The notes: generated by a model not told the origin, from the sequence alone. A DNA stretch of 64,000 bases from Pseudolabrys sp. (GCA_022841665.1 JALHRB010000001.1:136984-200983); one strand, 5' to 3'. Numbered from the stretch's first letter, positions 1 through 21,247 are shown. Made by a program: numbers and translations.

Positions 1-21
1 CACCCGACCGCTTCGCGGTCG

Positions 22-47
22 ACCTCTCCCCGCAAGCGGGGAGAGGT
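22..47 (-). terminator. Hairpin downstream of tuf
   Basis: An 11-bp GC-rich stem (acctctccccg pairing with cggggagaggt) lies 8 bases after the tuf stop. A second small stem at 5-21 follows it. There is no U-tract on the minus strand, so it may be a GC-rich terminator or one copy of a dispersed intergenic palindrome. Confidence 0.55.
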
Positions 48-55
48 GAAGAAAG

Positions 56-1246
<1,191 letters not shown>

Positions 1247-1287
1247 GGATCTCTCCGTTCAGATCTTTCTGTAGCGATCGCCTGCGA

Positions 1288-3363
<2,076 letters not shown>

Positions 3364-3393
3364 AGTAGTCGTTCCTGAATTCGTGTGCCGCCG

Positions 3394-4319
<926 letters not shown>

Positions 4320-4903
4320 CGTTGCCTTCGCATCCTTCCTGGTGGGCCTTGCGGCCCGGAGTCGTTTTGGGCTTTCGCCCCGGCATCGCTTGCGCGCGGT
4401 GTTACCCGCGCGCAAAACGAAATCGCGCCATCCGCTTTGCATTTGCGGGGGCGCTCTTTCGTGTCAGACGGCCGTAACGCGGCTAAGCGCAAGCGGCCGT
4501 TCACTCGTCAAACCTGACAGTGGCTGTCAGAGGCAGCGTCTGAGCTTCATTAGGTCGAGGCATTGCGCCGGCAAGTTTCGAGAAACTGTAGCTATCTCAA
4601 AGACTTGTCGGGCGGGCCGTTCCGAACAAGCAAAGCTCACCGCCTGCCGAAAAGTGTCGCGTATGTATCGGCGGGAATCGGTCAAGTCAAGGCGAAAAGG
4701 GCCGAAAACTCGGCGCTTCCGCGCCATCCGCCCGGATATGGGGACCCTCGCCCGCCGCCGCCAGCCGGCCCGTCCGCTTTGGCCTGTAAAAGGGCGTGTT
4801 GGACGCCCACCCAGGCGGCTTAATCACGCCGGCACATTTTCCGGCATGCCCGCGGGCTGATTTCCAGAGGCCGCGCAACCTTGGATTGCAATAACCTCGC
4901 TCG
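4320..4903 (-). other. str operon leader region, no gene
   Basis: This 584-base gap separates the amidohydrolase stop from rpsL. On the minus strand it holds a good promoter (4662-4690), a possible second weaker one (TTGCCG, 16 bases, TAATGA, near 4547-4574) and a perfect 7-bp stem CTGACAG-CCA-CTGTCAG (4514-4530). Several reading frames cross it, but none has a convincing ribosome site or recognisable product. Confidence 0.6.
4662..4690 (-). promoter_or_regulatory. Candidate str operon promoter
   Basis: On the minus strand TTGACT (4685-4690) is followed after 17 bases by TACATA (4662-4667), a good match to a housekeeping sigma-70-type promoter. It would give a leader of about 335 bases before rpsL. 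Confidence 0.55.
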
Positions 4904-5749
4904 TCAGGCGCCGAAGCCGTAAAGCCGCGCCGGATTGTGCGTCATGACGCGCTCGGCCAGCTCGGGCGACCCCAAATCCGCAACGAATGCATCGACCACC
5001 TCGCCGTAATCGAGTTTGCGGTAGGGCAGCACCTTGGCGCCATCGCCCTGCATCGCGTGCGGCGGGGTGTGCGGCCAGTCGCTGCCCCAGACGCAGCGCG
5101 CGGGCGCCGCGGCGAGCAGCGCCGACAGCCAGGCCGGGTCGGCGCGCATGGCTAGATCGTCATTGCTGACGCGGTATGGCGCCGACAGTTTCATCCAAAC
5201 ATGCGGCAGCCGCAGCAGCGCGAGCAGCGTGCGGCCCTCGAGCCGGTCGGGCGCATAGCCGCTGAACAGGCCGTAATGGTCGAGGACGACCGGCACGCCC
5301 GATTTCGCCAGCAGCGCCGCGCTCTCCGCTACCATCTTCAACGGCGCGATCACCTCGATGTGCCAGTTGAGCGGCCGCGCCAGCCGCTCCAGCGCGGTGA
5401 ACCGCGCCTCGAGCGGATCGGGGTTGCCGATCGGGCTGTAGAGATTGATGCGCAAGCCGCGCACGCCGCGCGCGGCATACTCAATCAGGTCGCGGCCGCG
5501 GCTCGTCTTCGGGTCGACCACGGCGACGCCGCGCCCCCGCCCGGCCAGCGCCCCAAGGCCCTCCAGCAGCATCGTGTTGTCGGTGCCGTAGAAGCTCGGC
5601 TGCACGATGACGAAACGGCGGATGCCGCGCGCGGCGCCCAGGCGCTCGAGCGTCGCCAGCGACGCCGGCCTGGCGAGATAGCTGCGGTTGGCGACCTGCG
5701 GATAGCGCTCGGTCGGCCCGACGATGTGAACGTGGCTGTCGCAGCGCAT
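4904..5749 (-). CDS. Amidohydrolase family 2 protein
   Basis: This is a predicted metal-dependent hydrolase of the amidohydrolase-2 superfamily, whose members include 2-pyrone-4,6-dicarboxylate lactonase and galactarolactone isomerase. The start MRCDSHVH gives 281 residues. The metal-binding HVH motif is at residues 6-8, a further histidine lies in VLDHYGLF, and the usual aspartate is in VWGSDWPHT near the C-terminus. It begins 2 bases after the stop of the upstream dehydrogenase, so the two are probably co-transcribed. A role in catabolism of a dicarboxylate or sugar-acid lactone is inferred; the substrate is unknown. Confidence 0.8.
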   Translation of the reverse strand: MRCDSHVHIVGPTERYPQVANRSYLARPASLATLERLGAARGIRRFVIVQPSFYGTDNTMLLEGLGALAGRGRGVAVVDPKTSRGRDLIEYAARGVRGLRINLYSPIGNPDPLEARFTALERLARPLNWHIEVIAPLKMVAESAALLAKSGVPVVLDHYGLFSGYAPDRLEGRTLLALLRLPHVWMKLSAPYRVSNDDLAMRADPAWLSALLAAAPARCVWGSDWPHTPPHAMQGDGAKVLPYRKLDYGEVVDAFVADLGSPELAERVMTHNPARLYGFGA

Positions 5750-5751
5750 GA

Positions 5752-6807
5752 TTACGCGAGCCGCTTTGCAACGGCCTCGCCCGTCGCCCGCGTTCCCAGC
5801 CTCCCGCCGACGTCGACGGTCGCCTCCTTGGCCGCGATTGCCTGCTCGACCGCCTTGTCGATGGCCTTGGCGGCGTCCTCGTAGTTCTTCTGCTTCTTGC
5901 GCACGCCGAGCCAGCCGAGCAGCATGGCCGCCGACAGGATCAGCGACAGCGGATTGGCCACGTCCTTGCCGGCGATGTCGGGCGCCGAGCCGTGCGCCGC
6001 CTGCGCCATGGCATGCTGCGCGCCGGCATTGAGCGAGGCGGCAAGGCCGAGGCTGCCCGCCAGCTCCGCCGTCAGGTCGGAGAGGATGTCGCCGTACATA
6101 TTGGTCGTGACGATCACGTCGAAGCGCTGCGGATGGCGCACCACATGCGCCATCATGGCGTCGACGATGACGTCGTCGACGACGACCTCGGGAAATTCGC
6201 GCGCCACCTTGCGGCACTCCTCGATGAACAGCCCCTCGGTCACCTTGAGGACATTGGCCTTGTGCACGATGGTCACGCGCTTGCGCCTTCGCTGCGCCAG
6301 CTCGAAGGCGGCGCGCGCGATCCGCTCGCTGCAAACGCGCGTGATGCGGCGCAGAGAGATGGCGACGTCCTTGGTCACCAGCATCTCGCCGCTCCCTTCC
6401 TCCATGTTGCGGTCGGCGTAGAAACCTTCGGTGTTCTCGCGCGCTACCACGAGGTCGAACTCGCCGCAGCGCAGCGGAAAGCCGGCATAAGTGCGCGCCG
6501 GGCGGATATTGGCGAACAGGTCGAGACTCTTGCGTAGGCGCATCGAGGGGTTCACCTCGCCGCGCGCCGGATCCTTGAACTCGAAGGTGGCGGTCGGCCC
6601 GAGCACGACGCCGTCGGCACGCCGCGCCGCCTCGACAATGTCAGGATGGATCGTATGGCCGTGCGCCTGCAGCCCGGCGTGGCCGATGGCGGCCTCGTCG
6701 AGTGTCAGGCCGAGCCCGAAGCGGGCGTCGGCGGCGCGCAACACGGCGAGCGTGGCCGCGGTGATTTCGGGGCCGATGCCGTCGCCGGCGAGAACGAGCA
6801 ATTTCAT
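5752..6807 (-). CDS. Isocitrate/isopropylmalate dehydrogenase family protein
   Basis: This is a predicted NAD(P)-dependent beta-decarboxylating dehydrogenase of the LeuB/Icd/tartrate dehydrogenase family, 351 residues. The N-terminal GDGIGPEI, the substrate loop around SMRLRKSLDLFANIRP, the catalytic lysine region VTIVHKANVLKVTEG, and the metal-site signature NMYGDILSDL are all present. Pairing with an amidohydrolase suggests oxidation of a 2-hydroxy dicarboxylate (malate- or tartrate-like) rather than leucine synthesis, but this is inference. It starts 97 bases after the rpoC stop, beyond the rpoC terminator, and is therefore a separate unit inserted into the rpoBC-str region. Confidence 0.85.
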   Translation of the reverse strand: MKLLVLAGDGIGPEITAATLAVLRAADARFGLGLTLDEAAIGHAGLQAHGHTIHPDIVEAARRADGVVLGPTATFEFKDPARGEVNPSMRLRKSLDLFANIRPARTYAGFPLRCGEFDLVVARENTEGFYADRNMEEGSGEMLVTKDVAISLRRITRVCSERIARAAFELAQRRRKRVTIVHKANVLKVTEGLFIEECRKVAREFPEVVVDDVIVDAMMAHVVRHPQRFDVIVTTNMYGDILSDLTAELAGSLGLAASLNAGAQHAMAQAAHGSAPDIAGKDVANPLSLILSAAMLLGWLGVRKKQKNYEDAAKAIDKAVEQAIAAKEATVDVGGRLGTRATGEAVAKRLA

Positions 6808-6857
6808 CGTGAGGGCTTCCGAGGCGGGCGGCCATCATCCCTCTTTCCCGCGCAAAG

Positions 6858-6885
6858 AAAAAGGCCGCCCGAAGGCGGCCTTTTC
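6858..6885 (-). terminator. rpoC terminator
   Basis: An 11-bp stem (aaaaggccgcc/ggcggcctttt) with a tetraloop lies about 20 bases after the rpoC stop. A T-run follows on the minus strand. It is a strong intrinsic terminator separating rpoC from the dehydrogenase gene. Confidence 0.85.
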
Positions 6886-6904
6886 GTTTGCGTATGCGCC
6901 GAAC

Positions 6905-11113
<4,209 letters not shown>

Positions 11114-11130
11114 CGCATTCTCCTTCAAGA

Positions 11131-11223
11131 AGCGAATGGCGAAGAGCGAGTAGCGAGTAGTTCGCTTCCGGCGCCGTCCGTCATCATTCGCTTTCTTCTA
11201 TTCCCTATTCGCTACTATTCGCG
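11131..11223. repeat. Heptad repeats in rpoB-rpoC spacer
   Basis: Four 7-base units (agcgaat, ggcgaag, agcgagt, agcgagt; 11131-11158) are followed at 11187-11223 by inverted degenerate copies (attcgct, ctattcgct). The arms could pair in RNA. Similar AGCGARTAG-like strings are familiar from alphaproteobacterial intergenic DNA. Confidence 0.6.
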
Positions 11224-11231
11224 GGCGAAGA

Positions 11232-11255
11232 GCGCCGCCCCGTCGGGGGCGGCGC
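11232..11255 (-). promoter_or_regulatory. Hairpin after rpoB stop
   Basis: A perfect 10-bp stem gcgccgcccc/ggggcggcgc with a 4-base loop lies 11 bases after the rpoB stop. There is no T-run, so partial termination, an RNA-stability element or an RNase III site is more likely than full termination. Confidence 0.5.
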
Positions 11256-11266
11256 GACGCACTTTA

Positions 11267-15397
<4,131 letters not shown>

Positions 15398-15610
15398 CGT
15401 TTCTCTCTCGATTCGATTTTGGCGGGCAGCGCGGGCGCCTCTCCTAACAGCCGCAATCCATCGCGACCATCAGGACAGGCGTCGGGGCCGTCCCGTTCTA
15501 TGTGATTCGGGGTCTGCCCGAACCGCCGCACTCTTCACAATGCATCGCGCGACCTGGGCGGCCTTCGCGATGGCCTCCGGCGGTCCGCACCGCCGTCTCC
15601 TGTCCGAGGC

Positions 15611-15717
15611 CCCGGGGCCGAAGCCCCGGGTCTCTCATCTGTGGCGATCCCCGGCTCTCGCAAGTGCTCGCCCGGGGATTTCGCTCCACTTCCGTCATGG
15701 CCGGGCTACCCGGCCAT
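15611..15717 (-). repeat. Hairpin cluster in rplL-rpoB spacer
   Basis: Between the two direct repeats and rpoB lie two further palindromes: cccggggc-cgaa-gccccggg (15611-15630) and atggccggg-cta-cccggccat (15697-15717). Together with the stems inside each direct repeat, the spacer can form four GC-rich hairpins. They sit where E. coli has an attenuator and an RNase III site; any such role here is inference. Confidence 0.6.
15642..15686. repeat. 45-base direct repeat, copy 1
   Basis: This 45-base stretch recurs exactly at 15724-15768. It contains the stem atccccgg/ccggggat (15647-15654 with 15672-15679). The copies are 82 bases apart in the rplL-rpoB spacer. Confidence 0.85.
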
Positions 15718-15723
15718 CCATCT

Positions 15724-15768
15724 TGGCGATCCCCGGCTCTCGCAAGTGCTCGCCCGGGGATTTCGCTC
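15724..15768. repeat. 45-base direct repeat, copy 2
   Basis: This is the identical second copy of the 45-base repeat, ending 13 bases before the rplL stop codon. The inner stem is at 15729-15736 with 15754-15761. Confidence 0.85.
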
Positions 15769-15781
15769 AAGTAAGCTGCGC

Positions 15782-16159
15782 TTACTTGAGCTCAACCTTG
15801 GCGCCGACCTTCTCGAGCGTGGCCTTGATCTTCTCGGCCTCGTCCTTGGCAACGCCTTCCTTGACGTTCTTCGGCGCGCCCTCGACCAGGTCCTTAGCCT
15901 CTTTCAGGCCGAGACCGGTGAGCGCACGGACTTCCTTGATGACCTCAATCTTCTTGTCGCCGGCGGCAGCCAGGACAACGGTGAACTCGGTCTTCTCTTC
16001 CGCCGCGGCGGCACCGCCGCCGCCAGCCGGGCCCGCCGCAACCGCCACCGCGGCGGCAGCCGAAACGCCCCACTTCTCTTCCAGCATCTTCGCCAGATCC
16101 GCCGCTTCCAGGACGGTCAGGGTCGACAATTCGTCGACGATCTTCTGCAGGTCAGCCAT
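15782..16159 (-). CDS. rplL: 50S ribosomal protein L7/L12
   Basis: L7/L12 is the flexible stalk protein that recruits translational GTPases. It has 125 residues. The N-terminal dimerisation helix ([19 protein letters not shown]) is followed by an Ala/Gly-rich hinge (about residues 37-56). The globular C-terminal domain ends GAKVELK. It lies 48 bases after rplJ and is followed by the repeat-rich spacer before rpoB. Confidence 0.97.
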   Translation of the reverse strand: MADLQKIVDELSTLTVLEAADLAKMLEEKWGVSAAAAVAVAAGPAGGGGAAAAEEKTEFTVVLAAAGDKKIEVIKEVRALTGLGLKEAKDLVEGAPKNVKEGVAKDEAEKIKATLEKVGAKVELK

Positions 16160-16207
16160 TGTTCAGTTCCTATAGGTTCGAACCAGTTGGATTGCTTGTT
16201 TGAGCCG

Positions 16208-16726
16208 TCAGGCCGCCGCGCCCTTGGAGGCATAGGCCTGAACCACGCGCGCGACCTTGGCCGCGGGAGCGTTGGTGAGCTGCGCGATCTTGGTCGCCGG
16301 CGCCACGAGCAGGCCGACGATCTTGGCACGCAGTTCGTCCAGAGACGGCAACGAGGCCAGAGCCTTGACGCCGTTCGGGTCCAGAGCCGTTTTGCCCATC
16401 GAACCGCCAAGAATGACGAACGCTTCGTTCGCCTTGGCGAAATCGATGGCCACCTTCGGCGCCGCGACCGGATCGCCCGAATAGGCGAGGACGGTCGGCC
16501 CCTTGAGCAGGGGCGCAATCGCGGCAGCGTCGGTGTCCTTGAGTGCGATCTTGGCGAGACGGTTCTTCGCGACCTTTACCTGCGCGCCCGCCTGCTTCAT
16601 CTGCTTACGCAGGGTCTGCATCTGGGCGACGGTGAGGCCGGAATAGTGAGCCACCACCACCACGTTCGCGGCCTTGAACACGCCGCTCAGTTCGGTGATG
16701 GACTCCGCTTTAGCCGCTCGATCCAC
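16208..16726 (-). CDS. rplJ: 50S ribosomal protein L10
   Basis: L10 anchors the L7/L12 stalk and, in many bacteria, represses its own operon by binding the mRNA leader. A GTG start at 16726 ([13 protein letters not shown]) gives 172 residues, the family length, with GGAAAGAG 4-5 bases upstream. A longer frame to 16864 exists, but the extension does not look like L10. Core motifs [13 protein letters not shown] and [13 protein letters not shown] are present. The gene heads rplJ-rplL-rpoB-rpoC, with a promoter candidate about 480 bases upstream. Confidence 0.95.
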   Translation of the reverse strand: MDRAAKAESITELSGVFKAANVVVVAHYSGLTVAQMQTLRKQMKQAGAQVKVAKNRLAKIALKDTDAAAIAPLLKGPTVLAYSGDPVAAPKVAIDFAKANEAFVILGGSMGKTALDPNGVKALASLPSLDELRAKIVGLLVAPATKIAQLTNAPAAKVARVVQAYASKGAAA

Positions 16727-17315
16727 TGCAAGCTCTTTCCGGTTTTGACGGCCGCCCGCGCTTGATGTTTGCGGGAGCCGCCGGGTTGCTACCAGCCGTC
16801 CCGCTTCATGTTCACGCGTGGCGAACCTTGGGCAGAACGACGTTTCAGCCTGCCCCCGAGACATGACCTTCGGTCATGAACCGGTATCCGAGGTTCGAAC
16901 CAAACCGGCACGCTTTAGGCGTGCAAATCCGTTCTCATCCCCGTCTATGCTGGCCCCTTGCGGGATTAAGCGTCGGCTCGAGAGCCTCGGCACCGGCAGT
17001 CTTGGACAGGTCGGCCAGCCGTTTCACGGGCCGGCCTTGCGTGCCTCACGCTGCAATGAAATCGGGGTCCTCCCTTTCAGATGTCCCGCAGGATGCCCAA
17101 AAGGAATGCGATCCGATCACCACTGGTTTGTAGAGACGCGCAAAGGCGTGCCGACAATTAGGGCCGGCACGCCCGATGCCGCACATCTAGACCCTTCGGG
17201 TGGCTTTGCCAAGGGGTTTTTCGGGGCATTCCCGACAAGAACCGTCGGCACCCGGGCCAGCCCGCCGCTCCCGCCGGCCAGGCGGGGGATGCCGGTCGTC
17301 GTGCAAGCCCCGTGG
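16727..17315 (-). other. rplJ leader region, no gene
   Basis: This 589-base gap is the probable leader and promoter of rplJL-rpoBC. It contains a strong promoter candidate (17184-17212) and small perfect stems at 16862-16878 (catgacc/ggtcatg) and 16908-16924 (gcacgc/gcgtgc). It is the expected place for an L10-binding leader, but I did not fold it and cannot assign the L10 site. No coding sequence is supported. Confidence 0.55.
17184..17212 (-). promoter_or_regulatory. Candidate rplJL-rpoBC promoter
   Basis: On the minus strand TTGGCA (17207-17212), a 17-base spacer and TAGATG (17184-17189) form a good housekeeping promoter. It lies between the OmpA-domain gene and rplJ. This separates rplJL-rpoBC transcription from the upstream insertion. 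Confidence 0.6.
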
Positions 17316-19181
17316 CTACTTCTTGGTCTTGTCGGCCAATTTGATCTCGACCCGACGGTTCATCTGGCGGCCATTTTCGGTCTTGTTGGTGGCAACCGGC
17401 ATCTTGTCGCCGAGGGCCCGGACCCGGAACCGCTCGGCGGGAATGCCACGACTGACCAGATATCTCCGCACCTGGTCGGCGAACTTGCTGGAGAGAGCCA
17501 GCTTGGCATTCGCCGATCCTTTGTTGTCGCTGAAACCTTCGACCTCGATCGTCAATTCCCGCTTGCTTTTCAGCAGGCGCACGACCTTCTCCAAGGTCGC
17601 CAGCGAGCCGCGCGTCAAATTCCCGCTGCGCGCATCGAAGCCAATCGTGACGGTGCCGCCACCCACCAGTATTCTGCCGGGATCCAGCGGCGGCTGCGGG
17701 GCATCTTCGACCGACGGCCCCGGCAATCCCTTGGTAATAAATCCGCGGCCTTCCAAGACTTTCCCAAAGCCCAGGACTTCCAGAACGAGTTTGCGCGGCC
17801 GCGCGGCGGCCGGCGCCGGCGCGCCCGCAAGCGGGCGCAGCAAACCGCCGCCGCCCCCGCCGCCAGAGGCTGCCGCGATCTTGGCTTCGGTAATTCGACC
17901 GACCAGCGTCGCCGTGGCCGAGCTTTCCTCCCTGACGTGAAAATTGTTTCCGAGTTCACTGAAGTTCGGAAACGCCGCCGGAACGGAGGTGAGATCGGCG
18001 GCCGGCGGAACCGTGACGTAATCCGCACTCTCCCGAGCTTCCGCCTCCGTGCAGTCTCCTGCCACATGGGCATCGCAGGTGTTAGGCGTGTTGATCATCG
18101 TCACCACGCGGGCATCCTCGACGGCCAGGCCGGCAATCTCCATGTCGGGTACGTCAATGGTGGTCCGCACCGTCATCCGTATGGAGCTCAGGCCACTGCC
18201 GCTCACGATGGTGCCGTTGGAATAGGTGACCGTGCCAACCACGAACGGCTCGCCAATCAACGGTCTCACTTCAAGCGCAGACGATCTGATCGCCAACGCG
18301 CTTGCAAAGCTGCCGGCTGCGGCGGTGCCCCAGGTTATGCTGTTGGTGCCGATGCCGGTCGCGGCGACGCCACCTCCAACAGCCGGATTGGGATTATCGA
18401 ATACGATCGCAGACGGCGGCGCGATGAGTGTCCTGATATCGGAATCGGTGTTCAGCCACCCCCATTTAATCCCGTTGTATATGGTGACCGTCCTCGGGGC
18501 AGTCTGCTCGACCAGGTAAACTTCCGCCCCCCAGACATGATCGTTTGCCGAATCGCCCGAGCGGCTTGGGCGATCGACGAGAAACGTCTCGCCGGCAAAG
18601 AAGCCGCAGTCGTAATAGGGAACGTTTGCGCATTCGGCTGGCGAACTGTCGTTGTCGACCTTGTCTTCGTTCACGCCATGACCACCGCCCGCACCCAAGG
18701 CATGATTGGTGAACAAGCGTTGGATCCAATGCAGTTCATTGGCCGCGGCCGTGGGGTCGCCGGCTGCCGGATTGTAGGTAACGTCGACGAACGATCCGAT
18801 TATGTTGTCGGGCACGCCTTGTTCGGTTCCGCAGTCAAGTGTGCCCAGACCACACGCATAGTAGTTCTGGATTGTGAAGGTTCCCGCCAGATCGCTCGAC
18901 GCCGCGTTGAACGTCCAGTCGGGGAACTCGGCGCGCAGCGTCGCCAGAAAACTGTCGCTGCCGCCGCGCGGCAGGATCTCCACACCCGCCGGATTTAAAG
19001 CGACAGCGCGTTGCGCACCGCCGGCCAAGGTGTAGATGTCGGTAAATCGATAGGTGGTGCTCGCGCCCGGCTGCGCCGGCAGCACGTCGAAGCCCGCGGC
19101 CGGCCCGCCCGCCAGGAGCAATAATCCTACAAGAAACGACCCGGCCCCCGCGCGCGCAGCGCTCATCGCACCGATTGGCAT
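17316..19181 (-). CDS. Secreted OmpA-domain protein
   Basis: The 621-residue protein has an N-terminal signal peptide (about residues 1-30, hydrophobic FLVGLLLLAGGPAAG). A large N-terminal region I do not recognise (to about 430) contains cysteine pairs, including YYACG and YYDCG. A poly-glycine/proline-alanine linker follows (about 435-465). The C-terminal OmpA/MotB peptidoglycan-binding domain (about 510-621) carries VEGFSDNKGSANAKLALS and ends NGRQMNRRVEIKLA. It is predicted to be periplasmic or outer-membrane-associated and tethered to peptidoglycan. A GGGAGG site precedes the start. It is inserted between rplA and rplJ with two small genes upstream. The specific role is unknown. Confidence 0.8.
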   Translation of the reverse strand: MPIGAMSAARAGAGSFLVGLLLLAGGPAAGFDVLPAQPGASTTYRFTDIYTLAGGAQRAVALNPAGVEILPRGGSDSFLATLRAEFPDWTFNAASSDLAGTFTIQNYYACGLGTLDCGTEQGVPDNIIGSFVDVTYNPAAGDPTAAANELHWIQRLFTNHALGAGGGHGVNEDKVDNDSSPAECANVPYYDCGFFAGETFLVDRPSRSGDSANDHVWGAEVYLVEQTAPRTVTIYNGIKWGWLNTDSDIRTLIAPPSAIVFDNPNPAVGGGVAATGIGTNSITWGTAAAGSFASALAIRSSALEVRPLIGEPFVVGTVTYSNGTIVSGSGLSSIRMTVRTTIDVPDMEIAGLAVEDARVVTMINTPNTCDAHVAGDCTEAEARESADYVTVPPAADLTSVPAAFPNFSELGNNFHVREESSATATLVGRITEAKIAAASGGGGGGGLLRPLAGAPAPAAARPRKLVLEVLGFGKVLEGRGFITKGLPGPSVEDAPQPPLDPGRILVGGGTVTIGFDARSGNLTRGSLATLEKVVRLLKSKRELTIEVEGFSDNKGSANAKLALSSKFADQVRRYLVSRGIPAERFRVRALGDKMPVATNKTENGRQMNRRVEIKLADKTKK

Positions 19182-19215
19182 AGCGTCCTCCCGACACGGG
19201 CCGGCCCGGCGCCCG

Positions 19216-19428
19216 CTATTTGGTGACGTCGGCGAGCTTTATCTCGGTCGCCGCCGAACGCACCGCCTTGGCGCGTTCGTCGCCGTCATCGCCGGCGAAA
19301 TAAATGACGGTCTTGCCCTTGGCCACGTCGGTCCGCAGCACGGTATGACCGCCGCCGCCAACCGCCGCCGCGACGTCGGCTGCTGACAGTTCGCCGCTCT
19401 TTTGCAACTTCCAGAAGCTCTGTGCCAT
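19216..19428 (-). CDS. Small protein of unknown function
   Basis: This 70-residue protein (MAQSFWKLQKSGELSAADVA...) has a GAGGTGG ribosome site just before the start. It has no signal peptide or membrane segment. A helical N-terminal half with a Gly-rich turn (AVGGGGHTV) is followed by a basic/acidic C-terminus. It begins 8 bases after the stop of the neighbouring 112-residue gene and ends 34 bases before the OmpA-domain gene, so the three probably form one unit. I do not recognise the family. Confidence 0.6.
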   Translation of the reverse strand: MAQSFWKLQKSGELSAADVAAAVGGGGHTVLRTDVAKGKTVIYFAGDDGDERAKAVRSAATEIKLADVTK

Positions 19429-19436
19429 GGCCCACC

Positions 19437-19775
19437 TCACATCGTCGTCGGGCAGCTGCGCGAGCGGCCCTCGAGCTCGACATATTCCGCCTGCGCCTGA
19501 ACGATCGCCCCGGCCGGCAAGCCGCTCCAATTGTAGTAGAGCGCGGTGATGCCCGGCTCCAGGTAAGTCGATGGATAAACCCAGGAAATGCCGTCCGGCG
19601 GCGGCCGCAAATACAGCGTGGTGCCGGACGTGGAGCACAGCAAGATGCGCCGGATCAGAACGATATTCCGGCCCTGATTGCCGACATAGAGCAGCGCGCT
19701 GGTGCCCGACTTGGTGATGCTGACGACCAGCGTCTGGGCGCTTTGAAATGAGGTTTCGCAACTGTTGCAGGCCAT
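19437..19775 (-). CDS. Small protein of unknown function
   Basis: This 112-residue protein starts MACNSCETSFQSAQ, with GGGAGG 5 bases upstream; a start 11 codons earlier lacks such a site. It has a CNSC motif at the N-terminus and a beta-rich core. That core contains repeated aromatic segments (TALYYNWSGLP) and ends RSRSCPTTM. No signal peptide is visible. The sequence style (short strands, Thr/Tyr/Gly) recalls a small beta-sandwich or structural protein, but no family is recognised. It is the first gene of the three-gene insertion between rplA and rplJ. Confidence 0.6.
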   Translation of the reverse strand: MACNSCETSFQSAQTLVVSITKSGTSALLYVGNQGRNIVLIRRILLCSTSGTTLYLRPPPDGISWVYPSTYLEPGITALYYNWSGLPAGAIVQAQAEYVELEGRSRSCPTTM

Positions 19776-19890
19776 CGCCGCCTCCCACGCGAGCGTGAAC
19801 GGCAACATTAACCTTTAGTAGTAATTTTGTAAAACGCCCGTTTTGGTAGTACAAAGATGCCGTAGCGCCTCCACCCCCTCAAAATGCAAA

Positions 19891-19916
19891 CGGCCGGCGC
19901 CCGAAAGCGCCGGCCG
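19891..19916 (-). terminator. rplA terminator
   Basis: A 10-bp GC stem (cggccggcgc/gcgccggccg) lies 27 bases after the rplA stop and is followed by a loose T-rich stretch on the minus strand. It ends the secE-nusG-rplK-rplA unit and isolates the three-gene insertion. Confidence 0.75.
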
Positions 19917-19942
19917 TCGTTACGTTTGAGCGACAATCTGGC

Positions 19943-20647
<705 letters not shown>

Positions 20648-20652
20648 GGCCG

Positions 20653-21081
20653 TTACTCCTTCACCGCCAGGCCCATCGAACGGGCCGAACCTTCGATCAT
20701 CTTCATCGCCGCTTCGATATCGTTGGCGTTGAGGTCTTTCATCTTCTGCTCGGCGATCTCGCGCACTTGCGCCTTGGTCACCGAACCGACCGGCTCGCGG
20801 CCGGGGGTCTTGGAGCCCGACTCGAGCTTGGCCGCCTTCTTGAGGAAGTACGACACCGGCGGGGTCTTCATCTCGAAGGTGAAGGAGCGATCCTGATAGG
20901 TGGTGATGACCACCGGGATCGGCGTGTTCTTCTCGATCTTCTGGGTCTGCGCGTTGAACGCCTTGCAGAACTCCATGATGTTGAGGCCGCGCTGACCCAA
21001 CGCCGGCCCGATCGGGGGCGACGGGTTGGCGGCGCCGGCCGGCACCTGCAATTTAAGGAATCCAGTGACTTTTTTAGCCAT
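20653..21081 (-). CDS. rplK: 50S ribosomal protein L11
   Basis: L11 is part of the GTPase-associated centre and of the stringent-response trigger. It has 142 residues. The N-terminal proline-rich [22 protein letters not shown], where thiostrepton-type drugs bind, is present, as is the C-terminal rRNA-binding domain with GSARSMG. It lies 175 bases after nusG and is coupled to rplA. Confidence 0.97.
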   Translation of the reverse strand: MAKKVTGFLKLQVPAGAANPSPPIGPALGQRGLNIMEFCKAFNAQTQKIEKNTPIPVVITTYQDRSFTFEMKTPPVSYFLKKAAKLESGSKTPGREPVGSVTKAQVREIAEQKMKDLNANDIEAAMKMIEGSARSMGLAVKE

Positions 21082-21156
21082 CGTTTTACTCCGTTAGTGG
21101 TGCGGATATTGACGGGTGGCTTGCCCGCCTCACCTCCCACGTCGTTTTCACCTCTT

Positions 21157-21247
21157 GTCATGCCCGGCCTTGTGCCGGTCATCCCGCTTAGGGAGGCACG
21201 ATTGTGCCAATTTATCGGGATCGCCCGGTCAAGCCCGGCGATGACAA
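21157..21247. repeat. Inverted GC-rich repeat between nusG and rplK
   Basis: Two inverted copies of a tcatgcccggcct-tgtgccgg-type sequence face each other (about 21157-21182 and 21223-21246). The same family occurs at 15691-15720 and 41991-42073. It looks like a dispersed intergenic palindromic element. Confidence 0.6.
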
